From Biomphalaria glabrata (lineage: Eukaryota > Mollusca > Gastropoda > Planorbidae): 64,000 nt of DNA. Positions 26,493-36,607 of the stretch are shown here, in pieces. Below the pieces are notes generated by a model, which made no database searches, had not been told where the DNA came from, and was given only the letters and a program-made list of their open reading frames with translations. A program made the translations under genes and the position numbers. Location: the NCBI RefSeq assembly GCF_947242115.1, contig NC_074716.1:14254365-14318364 (forward strand), given 5' to 3'. Each line of letters begins with the position of its first letter. Positions within the stretch are counted from its first letter, which is position 1.

Positions 26493-29364
26493 CAGTGGCG
26501 TAGCTAGAGTATATGATGCCTGGTGCGGTACCTCATCTTGATGCCCCCCCTCCCCCCCAAAAAAAAAACAACAACTAACTAATTAATAACATTGCAAAAC
26601 CTGTTTAAAATAATATGTATTCATAAATCAAATATTGTTAATTAAAAAAAAATCACTTTTACATAAACATACTACAAATAAATTTTACGCGCTTTCTTGC
26701 TGGCAAAAGTATCAATAATTTTATCGAAATCCATTTTTTTTCCACCAGCTTTTGTTCAATGGACAAAATGGCCAAATTAGTGAGTCATCGTTGATCGCAA
26801 ATAATTCTTGATCAGTTTAAGTTAGCAAAAACTTCGCATGTAGCGACGCTTACCGCAATAGTCAAAAATATGCGAATCATGATGACGATATTCGGGACTG
26901 AATAATCTAGCTGATATTTATTTATAAAATTCAAGAGCTCAACAGGTTTTGGAAATTCGAAGGCTTCTGATGAAACTGTGACAAACCGTTAAGCCTCTTT
27001 CGCTCCAGCAGAAATTTGTTTTTATCAATGTCGCTAGGAGTACTATCGAGATTGATTTCGACCTGAGGATTTAATAGCTGGGAAGGCGGCTAAAATTCAT
27101 ATCTATCTGCTACATTATGAAGTTGCTCGAATCGGGTGATTATTTCTTGAACAATCCTGTCCAAGGTAGAATAAATTTCCCTTCGTAGCTCTTCTTTGTG
27201 TGTAAGTACAGAGTAGTCACTTTTCTCACCAGGCATCTTTTTCTTATGGCCAATACGTTTTTTGAGGTTCTGTACTGATTCTCAGATCTGAGCACACGCT
27301 TTCGGCAAAGGTAATGCTGGCTTCAGCGATGTCCTCTCGATTACTACTTAAAAATGTCTCTAATGTTTTTAGTTTGAGTGAGCAGTCTCGAATAGACAAT
27401 CCTTGTTTTTGAAGGTAGAATTGCGCATCATTAATTTCAGTTAATACAGGAGCCCAAAATCAGAGATAGGCTAGGCATGGGCTAGGTAAGAAAATTAAAA
27501 GACTGAACAGCAACCAATAATCCACCTGCTTCAGATCTAGTCGATGAATTTTCATCTCTGCTAGTTAATGTCTCCAGAGTTTGAGCAGGCAATGAATAGT
27601 GACTTCTAGAATATGTTTTTGGACACCGTAGTTTTGACCTTTCATGACCGCAGCATTATCATAGCCTTGACCCCTGAAGTCCATTATGTCTAATCCATCC
27701 GGACGCAGTTTCTCTAGAATCATCTCAGCGATTCCAGCAGCATGCTTGTCCTTTGTGTCGATGAAGTCAATAAAAGACTCACGAACCTGCACCCCGTCAT
27801 TATCCATGACAACGTACCGTAAAATTTGGGAAGTTTGATTCAGCTTTAAGATGTCAGGTGTACTGTCAAAAATAATAGAGAAATATTTGGCTTGTTTTAC
27901 TTGCTGTAAGATTTGTTTTTTAGCGTGATCCCCCAATTCTGTAATAAATTCATTTTGTATTTGTGGAGACATGTATGTATTCGGTCTGGAACAAAGGTTA
28001 GTTCGAAGCACATGCTCCCTCAAGAGTGGATCGTACTTTGATAGTAAATTTACTAACTCTCCAGGTTTTCGTCTCTTGTATAATCAAATCTTGGGCCTTG
28101 TTGTCCATATTGTTTCCTACTCTCAGGCGAACTTCAAGTTCCCTTCAAGCAAGCGATGACTGAATGTGAGCTCTGCTGGTCTCATGTTTTTCTATTTTCG
28201 GGGATAACCTCCACCACTCATTGAATCCATCTTTGGATTTAAATGAAGATGATGAAATCTTAACAAACGTGGCCCCTTTACATTTAAGGAGGGAGAGGGC
28301 GGTACTTACGGCCTACGAGCGCTATAAAAGGGGCGACTCTAGGCTACCCACCACAATCTTAGTGCAACAGTGGAGAGAGAGGAACCGCATAAAAATGCGA
28401 TCGTTCCTCCACATTGCGGCCAATTTGTCAAAATCAGCTGGGCTCTCCACTGATTGAATTCCTATTAGAAGAATTAATACTTGCACTCCGTGGAGTAGAA
28501 TGCCGGCCTCACAAATAAACATGTACCTTATAGGGCAAGAGGGAGCCACCAAGAGGCGATTAACACCTACCATACTCCAAAACTTGGCATCAGCTACACT
28601 AAAGTCCTACCCATCAGATGCCATTTTCTGCTACACCGATGGGTCGGTAATGAGGGACCCCGATAGATCTGGGTATGGGGCCCTTATAGACTACACAGAC
28701 TGGACAGAACCAGAGATGCCGATTTCTCTGTCTGAGCTTAAAAGGGTTTTGAGGCGCCAGCCAGACTAGTCAGTCTTGAGCACTGTTCATCATTTTGTTT
28801 ACGTTACAGTATTAGAATTAACTAGTTAGTTAAAAAAAAATCGTAGAAAACAAAGGTTAGCTTATTTTAAAAAATTGACATTACAATATAATTATTTCCA
28901 AAATTAAACTATTAAGAATCATAAAGAAATGAATAAACTAAGACAATTGTTTAAAGCTAGAGTTTAGAAATATATTTGTAAACTCAATATCTAGATTAAA
29001 CCAATGGACTAAACAATGAAGAAAAAAAAGGTTGGCCTATCTTCTTCTTCTTTATATTACAGAGCATCGATCAGTGTAGTAACAACATGTACCGTGTGTC
29101 CGAAATAAATGTAGTAAATTAGATTCAAACTGTTCCATAGCTTACATTGTATGAAACAAAATAGCGACATGACTAGTTTATAAATCGTTAGTTCATGATT
29201 AAAATACCATAGTTTATGTTTGTTCGTGTCCATACAATTAGTCATTTTTACTGAAATGCTCAGGGAAATAGGAAATTAATACACGCTGGGGGAATTTAGG
29301 TGCCCCTCTCCACTTGGTGCCCTGTGCGGCCCGCACCACCCGCACATTGGTAGCTATGCCACTG
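26493..29364 (-). mobile_element. hAT DNA transposon (DUF4371/ZMYM1-like transposase), dead
   Basis: 2,872 bp with 14-bp terminal inverted repeats CAGTGGCGTAGCTA / TAGCTATGCCACTG (one mismatch) and identical 8-bp flanks GATAGAGG (26485-26492 and 29365-29372), as expected for hAT. The minus strand encodes transposase pieces: FNEWWRLSPKIEKHETSRAH; QAKYFSIIFDSTPDI; DIMDFRGQGYDNAAVMKGQN; FEQLHNVADRYEF; and a remnant of the C-terminal dimerisation region near 26770-26900. Many stops and frame breaks separate them. A plus-strand LINE piece (28222-28774) interrupts it. Because the host array itself contains GATAGAG words, the target duplication could in part be coincidence; the inverted repeats are independent support. 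Confidence 0.9.
28222..28774 (+). mobile_element. LINE fragment (connection region to RNase H start) nested in hAT
   Basis: It encodes APLHLRRERAVLTAYERYKR, LVQQWRERNRIKMRSFLH and, after a stop and a shift, PSDAIFCYTDGSVMRDPDRS, the first catalytic motif (TDGS) of an RNase H domain. This is internal LINE sequence truncated at both ends, carrying no tail, so it is more likely a deleted or recombined insertion than a simple 5'-truncated one. Confidence 0.8.
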
Positions 29365-29650
29365 GATAGAGGTCTATACAAGCTCTATAATTGGATAGGT
29401 CTATACAATCTCTATAGATAGAGAGGCCTATAAAAAGGCTCTAAAGATAGAGATACAAGCTTCCCTGGTGCTATTAGAGCATGGAATGGATTGCCTGAGC
29501 CAGCCAGGAAAACCAGTGACTTGACAGAATTTGAATCATTGGCTAACATGCATGACTAGATGCATGACGCGTAGAGCGTAGCCGATAGAGGCTAGGACTA
29601 CTAGCTCCATAGATAGAGGCATATACTAGCTCCATAGAGAGGCCTGTGGC
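29365..29650. repeat. Degenerate continuation of the 65-bp minisatellite
   Basis: GATAGAGGTCTATACAAGCTC, CTCTATAGATAGAGAGGCC and (from 29588) GATAGAGGCTAGGACTAC, CTCCATAGATAGAGGC resemble the units at 26131-26492 but have drifted. The stretch is broken by the LINE tail at 29452-29585. Confidence 0.75.
29452..29585 (+). mobile_element. LINE-1 family tail (Jockey/CR1-like), short
   Basis: The plus strand reads GAIRAWNGLPEPARKTSDL then TEFESLANMHD and a stop, the C-terminus of the same LINE type as 848-1925. The trailing GCATGACGCGT matches the ACGCGTCATGC seen near 900. It is severely 5'-truncated and sits in the minisatellite. Confidence 0.75.
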
Positions 29651-30124
29651 GATTACTGTTTTTTTTTTTGTATATCTAATTTGTGAAGATTATATATTTA
29701 TGATTGCGTTTACAATACAATGCTTGTAATGCTTCCTTTGTGTAGGCCTATATATAATGGCACAAACCGAATGCCGGAGAAATGTAAAATGACTGAAATA
29801 CACCGAAGAAACTTCAGTAGGCCTACTTCTTTTTCTTTCTTTTAATGAACCTACTATTTTACTTGAATTTAAATTACCGGTATTGATATTTTTTTATTTT
29901 CTATAAATTCAGAAATATATCCCCCTCTTATTTTGTAGCCTACTTTTTTTTGTATTAAAAAAATGAATTAGTATCGCTGATCGGGAGAAGTACGATTCTG
30001 AATAGTGATGAATAGTGAGTTCACATAACTGAAAAACTACTCATCGTTCGCAGGCAGAACAAAATCTTTCAAAATGGTGTAGGCCACTGTAGGCCTATAT
30101 AGATATTGTACTTGGTCTATAGGG
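29651..30124. other. Non-coding stretch rich in AGGCCT
   Basis: No gene or identifiable transposon. Words such as GTAGGCCTATAT and AGTAGGCCTACTT recur, resembling dispersed bits of the neighbouring minisatellite. Confidence 0.5.
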
Positions 30125-30341
30125 CATATAGGCCTAATGTAAAGGTCATCTGTTTCTGTGGCCTACGGTTAACAAGGGTGTCATGTGGCCAGCACAACGA
30201 CCAACCGCCTTTCCGTTTCCCCAACTAAAGTCACGTACCCATTAGAGCTGGGTGGACTCAGAGGCGCCCAAAGATATCGAAATTAAAAACTCCAGTTTTC
30301 ATAAAGATTCGAACCCGGCGGGACTCAGCCACCGCGCCTCC
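30125..30341 (-). mobile_element. tRNA-derived SINE, family A
   Basis: On the minus strand the copy starts GGAGGCGCGGTGGCTGAGT (A box), has the B box GGGTTCGAATC, and continues AATTTCGATATCTTTGGGCG, CTCTGAGTCCACCCAGC, GGTTGGTCGTTGTGCTGGCC and AGAAACAGATGACC. The tRNA head lacks the expected interval between A and B boxes (an internal deletion), so it was probably already Pol III-defective. Other copies: 48898-49015, 57098-57262, remnant 22775. Confidence 0.85.
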
Positions 30342-32849
30342 ATATATTGTACTTGTTGGAAAGAAAAATGTGACCTGCTAAGTTGAGAAGCTCTTAGCCT
30401 CACTCTTAGGCATATATTATAGCTCCTCCTTCGTGATCGAAGATGAGCACATTTATCATATCCTATGGATATAGGCATATAGGCCAAACAATAGCTCCTT
30501 TCTAATTGTGGGAGTGTAGGCTATATATTTTATCTCTCAATAGAACAATCGGACAACAAAAACACACTACATATAGAAGCTTCACTGAGGTGGTACAAAC
30601 GTGAAGCTAAGGGCTGAAAAAAGAATGATGCAGACATATTACACACACATTTGTGTTAACAGCATGAAGCTACATATTACGGTATCTACATTATTTCGTT
30701 ATTTATTAAATTCAACATTTTCCTTATTAAAAATTTGGTTCCTAGTGCTAGCTTTATATATAGGCCATATCCAGGTTTAGGCATCATTGTCTCAGAGGTG
30801 AGCAAGAGGCGCAAACTTCGGCCGGCGAAATATTATAGTCTCATAGGCCTAATTATATTTATTTTATTATCCATGAGAAAATGTGTCTTACAAATTGTGC
30901 CTATAACTATGACCATATCTCCTTATCATATCTTTCATAAGCCAGCTGTGTAGTAGTTTCTACTTTTTTTGTTTCTCTAAAGTATGGTAGGCCTATGTAT
31001 TATCTTATACCAAACGTTAAAACTAGACCGAAATATTTAGGTCTATAATTTGATCTACGGTCGTCTCTTATACATTGAAGACCTCTGGCCTTCGTGGCGT
31101 AGATATATAAGTCCAAAACAAAAGGTCTTGGGGGGGGGGTAATTATAATAATCATTGAACTTGTCTTGTGTCTACCGCCATATTACGACACGCAGAAAAA
31201 TATGAGGATTAATTACATGACTGATCCAAACTAATTGATACAACTACACTTAATATAAGCATACGCTTTGTTTTTGTTTTTTTATCATTATTTTTATTTT
31301 GCTTGTTATTCCATGTGGACGGGAGTGTCTCTCCAAAATAGGGCTCCCCAGCCACAGGAAGTGTGCCCTGAGATGAACCATAGTCATTCTATGACTGAAG
31401 GAGGCCAATATATATTCCATGTGCTGAGACAAATTAATATTAAAAAATCTCATTCTATTCATTCTCATATCATTTGTGAGCTAGTATATTGGAAAGTAAG
31501 CATTTCCTTTCGAGACAGATCTAAAATTGCTGTAACATGTTTTTAGGGGAATAGACGCTATTAGTTTTGTGTGTTTTGTCTGTCCGTCCATCCGTCCGTC
31601 CCGTTTAGATCTCGTTAACTAGAAAAGATAGTGAAAATCCGACATCATGATATTTAACATCGTTCAAAGTTCTGATGCAACGGCTACTTTTTTCTTTTCT
31701 GAAAGCGAAAATTTCAATTTAAAAATGGATCAACCTTCTTTATCCATTCTTCTCTGTCATTTGCCTTTAAATGAATTTCATTCTGAAAATATTGAAACCT
31801 GCCTTTTTTACCTGCCTGGGTGGACCACTTCGGGGGCCGATTTTGAATTTGTTAAATTTGTAATAGATCTAGACTAAAAATGATAAATCTGTGCGATTAG
31901 ACACATTTTTACCAATTGAATTTGTTAAGCGCAATTTCATGCTTTTAGCTTTCTCAATGCGCTATGATCCTATCACTAATTGTCTGGGCAAGTTGAAAAG
32001 GGGTAGGAGGGGAGAAAGAAGGGGGTATATGGGTGCTCGCTTTTAAAATTTAAAAATGTATTTAAAAAAAAAGAACTATCTGAATTGGATCTTGTTTCGA
32101 GGGCTAAGGTCTCCTCATCCTCCTCAAGCCAATACGATAACCACTGTGCCAGGGAGCTGCATATGAAAAAAGGTTTTAGGCCTATAGTTATTTAAAACTT
32201 TTCTTTCTAAAACAATAAATTATACCACCTTATTAGTCATGTAAAATTTCTTTCCCTTGTTTGAGATACCAAACAAATTAATTAATTGGCCAATTTTTTA
32301 AAATTGATTCTTGAGTTGGCATATAAAAGAAATAATTGTGCAAAATCTTATTATATAGCTTGATCCGAGATTAGGTGTAGGCGAAATAATGTACAAAGTC
32401 ATAAACTTTTACCAGACAGAGTAAGTTGATGCAAGTTTTGTAAAAATGTGTTTTATTCTTGTTTGTTTACAGGCTTAATTCTCCCATTTGCCGTCGACGA
32501 AAACAAATACGACGATTGAACTTAAATTTATATCTTTTACCTTGGATTTAGGATACGGTAACTCAGATATTTTCAGGATCGAAACCGTAGAGGTTAAATT
32601 TACCAAAAGCGATTTTTTATTTCGCAATTTCGACCCAACATGTTTGTTTTTTAAAGTTTAAACACCTATAGGCGCTACTTGCGTTTAGGGTTACCATTAT
32701 AATAGTTACCAGACACTTACAAGCCCCCCCCCCCCCAAAAAAAAAGGACAAAAAGGAGGCTCTTAATTCCAGACACCTCAGGATACCGAATCTCTTAATT
32801 GCACTTTCTGGTCGCTTCAGACGGATGACAGCTTTCTCAAAACCTAATG
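30342..32849. other. Intergenic DNA with unclassified dispersed repeats
   Basis: No gene. Three blocks recur elsewhere or look repetitive: 31205-31270 (CTGATCCAAACTAATTGATA, shared with 61793-61850); 31545-31690, with TGTCTGTCCGTCCATCCGTC; and 32255-32375 (CAAAATTATTTC-type), which is similar in inverse orientation to 61360-61510. There are poly-G runs at about 31130 and poly-C at about 32725. Short open stretches show no known domain. Confidence 0.5.
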
Positions 32850-33075
32850 AAATACTCAGAAAATCACAAAGATAGAGGCACATTTCTTATTCCATACGCT
32901 AGAGCAAATTCGTACTAGTGCTCCTTCTTCCCTAGTGCCTTGGAATGGGTTGCCTAAATCAGCCAGGAAAGTCATTGATTAACATGCATGACTAGATTGA
33001 CACATGAAATGGGTAAATGTCTTTTTTTTTTGAAGTAACCTATCTGTAATTTATAAGATAAGAAGATCTAACAGT
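32850..33075 (+). mobile_element. LINE-1 family tail
   Basis: It reads AAATCACAAAGATAGAGGCAC, then CTTATTCCATACGC (LIPYARAN), CCTTCTTCCCTAGTGC, a TGGAATGGGTTGCC word and AACATGCATGACTAG, all in the order of the copy at 848-1925, ending GAAGTAACCTATCTG and TTATAAGATAAGA. It is decayed and 5'-truncated. Confidence 0.7.
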
Positions 33076-33266
33076 AATCTTAACTGTCCGTCCATATCCA
33101 GTGTTGAAGGTAACTGTGAAGGGACACAATCATTACACTAAATATATTATTGCTTTGGCTTTAAAAGTATATTGCATTATGATTTTTTTATTTCAATCAA
33201 AGATAGCATTGAGCACCGAAATTACATTTATCCCAATCTTATAATTTATAGGAATTAACAAATAAT

Positions 33267-33277
33267 AAAAAAAAAAA
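33267..33277 (-). terminator. Pol III terminator of tRNA-Lys
   Basis: A run of 11 T on the transcribed strand starts 1 nt after the discriminator base. Confidence 0.9.
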
Positions 33278-33278
33278 T

Positions 33279-33351
33279 CGCCCGATAAGGGACTTGAACC
33301 CTTGACCCTCAGATTAAAAGTCTGATGCTCTACCGACTGAGCTAACCGGGC
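33279..33351 (-). tRNA. tRNA-Lys (UUU)
   Basis: 73 nt with a complete cloverleaf: acceptor GCCCGGT/ATCGGGC (one G-T pair), D arm GCTC..GAGC, anticodon stem TCAGA/TCTGA with loop CTTTTAA (anticodon TTT), T arm AAGGG-TTCAAGT-CCCTT, and discriminator G, which is normal for eukaryotic tRNA-Lys. The A box (TAGCTCAGTCGG) and B box (GGTTCAAGTCC) are intact, there is no intron, and a T11 terminator follows. No other tRNA is seen in the window. It is probably functional. Confidence 0.97.
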
Positions 33352-33399
33352 ATACCACTGGTAGTTACTTAACACAATAAAATTAATAAACCCTTTCAT

Positions 33400-34937
33400 T
33401 AAAAACCATTTTTAAATAATAAGTACTTCATAACTGTTTTTTAAAAATTACATTATTTTCTAAATCTATATGAAAATCAAGTTGAAACCATTTCAATTTA
33501 GATCTAAATATTTTAAAATAGATCTTCACTCTATATTACGTCTTGATAAGATCTACTAATACTAACTAGATCTAGATCACGAATCTATATTTATTTTCAC
33601 CGTCTCGCCAGCCCTGGTCATTTGTGGTGGAGACTCAAATAGTCTAGACAAAATTCTAGATCTACTTCCGTATTGCTCCAAATATAAACAAAATTTACTT
33701 GCATAGCAACTGTAAGTTATTATAAAGTTACTTAGACGACTTAGTGACAGTCACAGTGTAGTCTTAATTGTAATAACTATATACTCATACTCATAGTATC
33801 ATACTCATAGTAAAGTAAAGTACTAGTTACTAGATCTACATGATTACATGGGCATGACAAATGACTTGAAATGTCATTGACATGGACATGGTGTCATCAT
33901 GGTGGTGGATTATCGATTATTGTGCGTATAATGATAATCCGTATATATTATAATATAATCTATATGGCATGGATTATAATTATCTACTAGATATATATAT
34001 ATAACTTAATAAACTATTGGATCTGCTATAATCGTAACAAATCATAAACGTATCAATACTATCATCATCATGCCAAATGACATAATTTAATTATCTTCTG
34101 ATCAGGCAGCTACTGTTCTATTCACTATCTCTACAGGAACCGACCAAAAAACTATTTAAACTAGATCTAGAACTAGATTAGATGTAGAGTATTAAATTAT
34201 TTAATTATACAATTATATCATTATAATTAGATCTAGATCTATATCAGTATATCATGATTACCTCATACTTTATTAAAATACTACTAAACTACTTATAGTA
34301 TATAGGGTCTACTGTCAACTACTGTAACTGTAGACACATTTTAGTCATAAAATAGACAAAGATCATCTAAATCTAATCAGGTTCATTTTGAAAATTAATT
34401 GTTTGATATTCCATTTTTTATTTGATATAGATGTACATCTATACTGTCTAGATACTTATATAAATAGCTTAACTTATATATTTACGTTCTAGTAGAACAA
34501 TAAACATTTTAAAAAGACAAAACCTACTTTATTACATCATATTTTATAACAAGTAGTAGTGTAGATGTTAATTTTAAGGGCTACAAAATTTGATATTGAA
34601 AAATAAGAACATCTGTGACTTTTAATTTTGGGCAAGGGTGCTAGCAGAAGTTGTGTCATAATGACAGGTGCTTTTGTGTATAGTATAAGACCCATAAGGA
34701 TATTAATTGACCACAAGTTGATGTTGTAGTACCATATATGTAACATCCAAAGGTGCCAAGGCCATTTATTGTTACATTTCAAATAGGAGACCTTATTCTT
34801 AACAAAGCTCTTTTCATTTTTTTATCTGGTATAGTTTGTATATTTATAAAAAGCTGTAAAAATACCAACATTAGGTCACAAAAATGAGTGAGTTGAGGAA
34901 ATTACTGTAAGATATTTTTATCTTTGATTGGAGACTA
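33400..34937. other. AT-rich intergenic DNA rich in AGATCT/TCTAGA
   Basis: No gene or identifiable transposon. TAGATCTAGATC-type words cluster at 33530-33670 and 34140-34260, together with TACTCATAG and ATATA runs. Similar clusters lie at 53540-53760 and 62540-62720. Confidence 0.5.
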
Positions 34938-35800
34938 CTTCTTCTTCTTTCTCATTTTTCATGTTGGAGGGTTAAAATTCAGATCAGTAATCCTATATCT
35001 GAGATGAACTGCACAGTGGTTTTCAGATCAGTCTATTCTCTGTATAGTTTTTCTCTACAGGAGGGTTTCAGGGCCAGAGTCTGTTCAGGCCTGTTGATAG
35101 AGTGTGCAGCTTTGAAAGGGAAGTTTCACTAGTCCCGAGTTTTAGCTTTTAGAACATATATGTTATCTCATTCTGTTGTGTCCAGTTCTGAGGCAAAAAA
35201 TTATGCTTTGGTCATATCTTTATCATGTGTTTTTTTTCTTGTAACTGGGATGTGAGCTGGTCCAATTCTAATTTATCTATTTATTTATTTATTTATCTCT
35301 ATCATTTTCTTCATTTCTTCTGGGTAGAGATGAATTTTCATTTGTTTTATCATTCTTCCATTTTTGGCCAGTATGTCTGTTTTTTTAATTGCCTTCGATG
35401 TCAAAGTGTGGTGGGATCTAATGAACAGTTTCCTTGCTTTTGGTGTTAAGGTTTACATGAACTGTCCTGAGTTGCTTTAAATATAGGAAGTATCAGAATT
35501 TTTCAGACTTTGAAGGACTGTTTGGCATCAGTCAGTAAGACAATTTGGTTGTTTGGTTTCATGGGTAGTTTATTAGTGTGGTAGGGTTAGTTCAAGTGCT
35601 CTATGGTTGTCAGAGAGGTTGCCAGTTTCAATTGACATTTCTGCCTTTCTTCATTGTGCCATTTGATTAGTATGCCAGCTCCTCTTTTTGTGTTGGATGT
35701 TTTCGAGGATTTGTCTGTGTGAACTCTGACCTATTGGTTGTTGGGGTAATGGGTTTTGAGAAAACAGTTCACTAATTCCTTGAGCGCTGTTAGGTTGTGC
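34938..35800 (-). mobile_element. LINE 3' part, RNase H-bearing family (copy C)
   Basis: On the minus strand RNase H debris (NQIVLLTDAKQSF) is followed by CTCAGAACTGGACACAACAG, a degraded knuckle region, and CAGTTCATCTCAGATATAGG. It ends CCTCCAACATGAAAAATGAG and GAAGAAGAAG, as in copies A and B. Many stops. It lies upstream of the ankyrin/SOCS gene. Confidence 0.8.
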
Positions 35801-35934
35801 TCAGACTTGGTGAAATCTTTTACATTTTGACATTCAAAATGCTCTGTGTTATAAAGAAGCTGGCAATCATTTTGAATTTAAACATTAAAGAGAAGTAAAA
35901 CATACATGTAGCCGTTTGTACTCAAATGTAGTGA

Positions 35935-36085
35935 AATGTTTGTTTTGTAAGATGTTTTACATGATGTTTTGGATGTTCCTTCAGAGTTGAAGATAATCTA
36001 CTTTCTAGTTCAAACCTCCTGCAGGATAAAGGGGGATTGCAGTGGGATGAAAGACCTGTGATACAAAATCAATGTGACCAAATTA
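35935..36085 (-). mobile_element. SINE family C, decayed copy
   Basis: GATGTTCCTTCAGAGTTGAAG, CTACTTTCTAGTTCAAACC, TCCTGCAGGATAAAGGGGG and TTGCAGTGGGATGAAAG are the reverse complement of the SINE at 553-725. It lies 5' of the ankyrin/SOCS gene. Confidence 0.65.
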
Positions 36086-36449
36086 TTTAGTTATTATTAT
36101 AGGAAAAAAGAAACTAAATTGTAAATTAAGTTGATGTTGGGGCCAAACCATCTCTCGTTTTTCATGTTCTTTTATGATATTTTACTACTTTTAAAGAATT
36201 ATTGATGCTAGTCTTTTATACTTTAATCTTTGTGCAGGTAGTAGGAAGTAGACTAGTATGAAAATTTGCTACTGGCACATTGACACACATTTATTGAGTG
36301 AAACTTCTACTATCTCAGAATTTCCACTTTGTCAAGCCACAGAAGATTCACTAACAAATTGAAGGATGTGAGCTACAAGGAGTGGAGGTAAAAAAAACTG
36401 CATCCAATCGTGTAAAAAAAAAATATAATATATAGATATTCTTTTGCAG

Positions 36450-36520
36450 ACAATTGTTTAACAGCAACAATGAAATATGAACATATCCCAGAATGCATGG
36501 CATGTGAAAAGTCCTGCTAA
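36450..36520 (+). promoter_or_regulatory. Possible 5' UTR acceptor and 16-codon uORF
   Basis: ATTCTTTTGCAG at 36438-36449 is a good 3' splice site, which would start the coding exon's 5' UTR at 36450. Within it, an ATG at 36470 opens a 16-codon frame (MKYEHIPECMACEKSC) closing at 36518-36520, 87 nt before the main ATG. Whether it is transcribed or translated is not shown. Confidence 0.4.
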
Positions 36521-36607
36521 AATTAAACCTAGTAGTTGCTGATTTAGAATCATAAATTGAATTTGAAAATGTGAGCTTAAAGCTCTTTTATTTCAAATCG
36601 TCAAACC

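Noticed and set aside
26485-29372. Treating the 8-bp GATAGAGG flanks alone as proof of hAT insertion
   Set aside because: GATAGAG words are part of the host minisatellite; the call rests on the inverted ends and transposase motifs instead.
33193-33399. 68-codon minus-strand frame (LAQSVEHQTFNLRVKG)
   Set aside because: It is a translation of the tRNA-Lys gene, a well-known false protein type.
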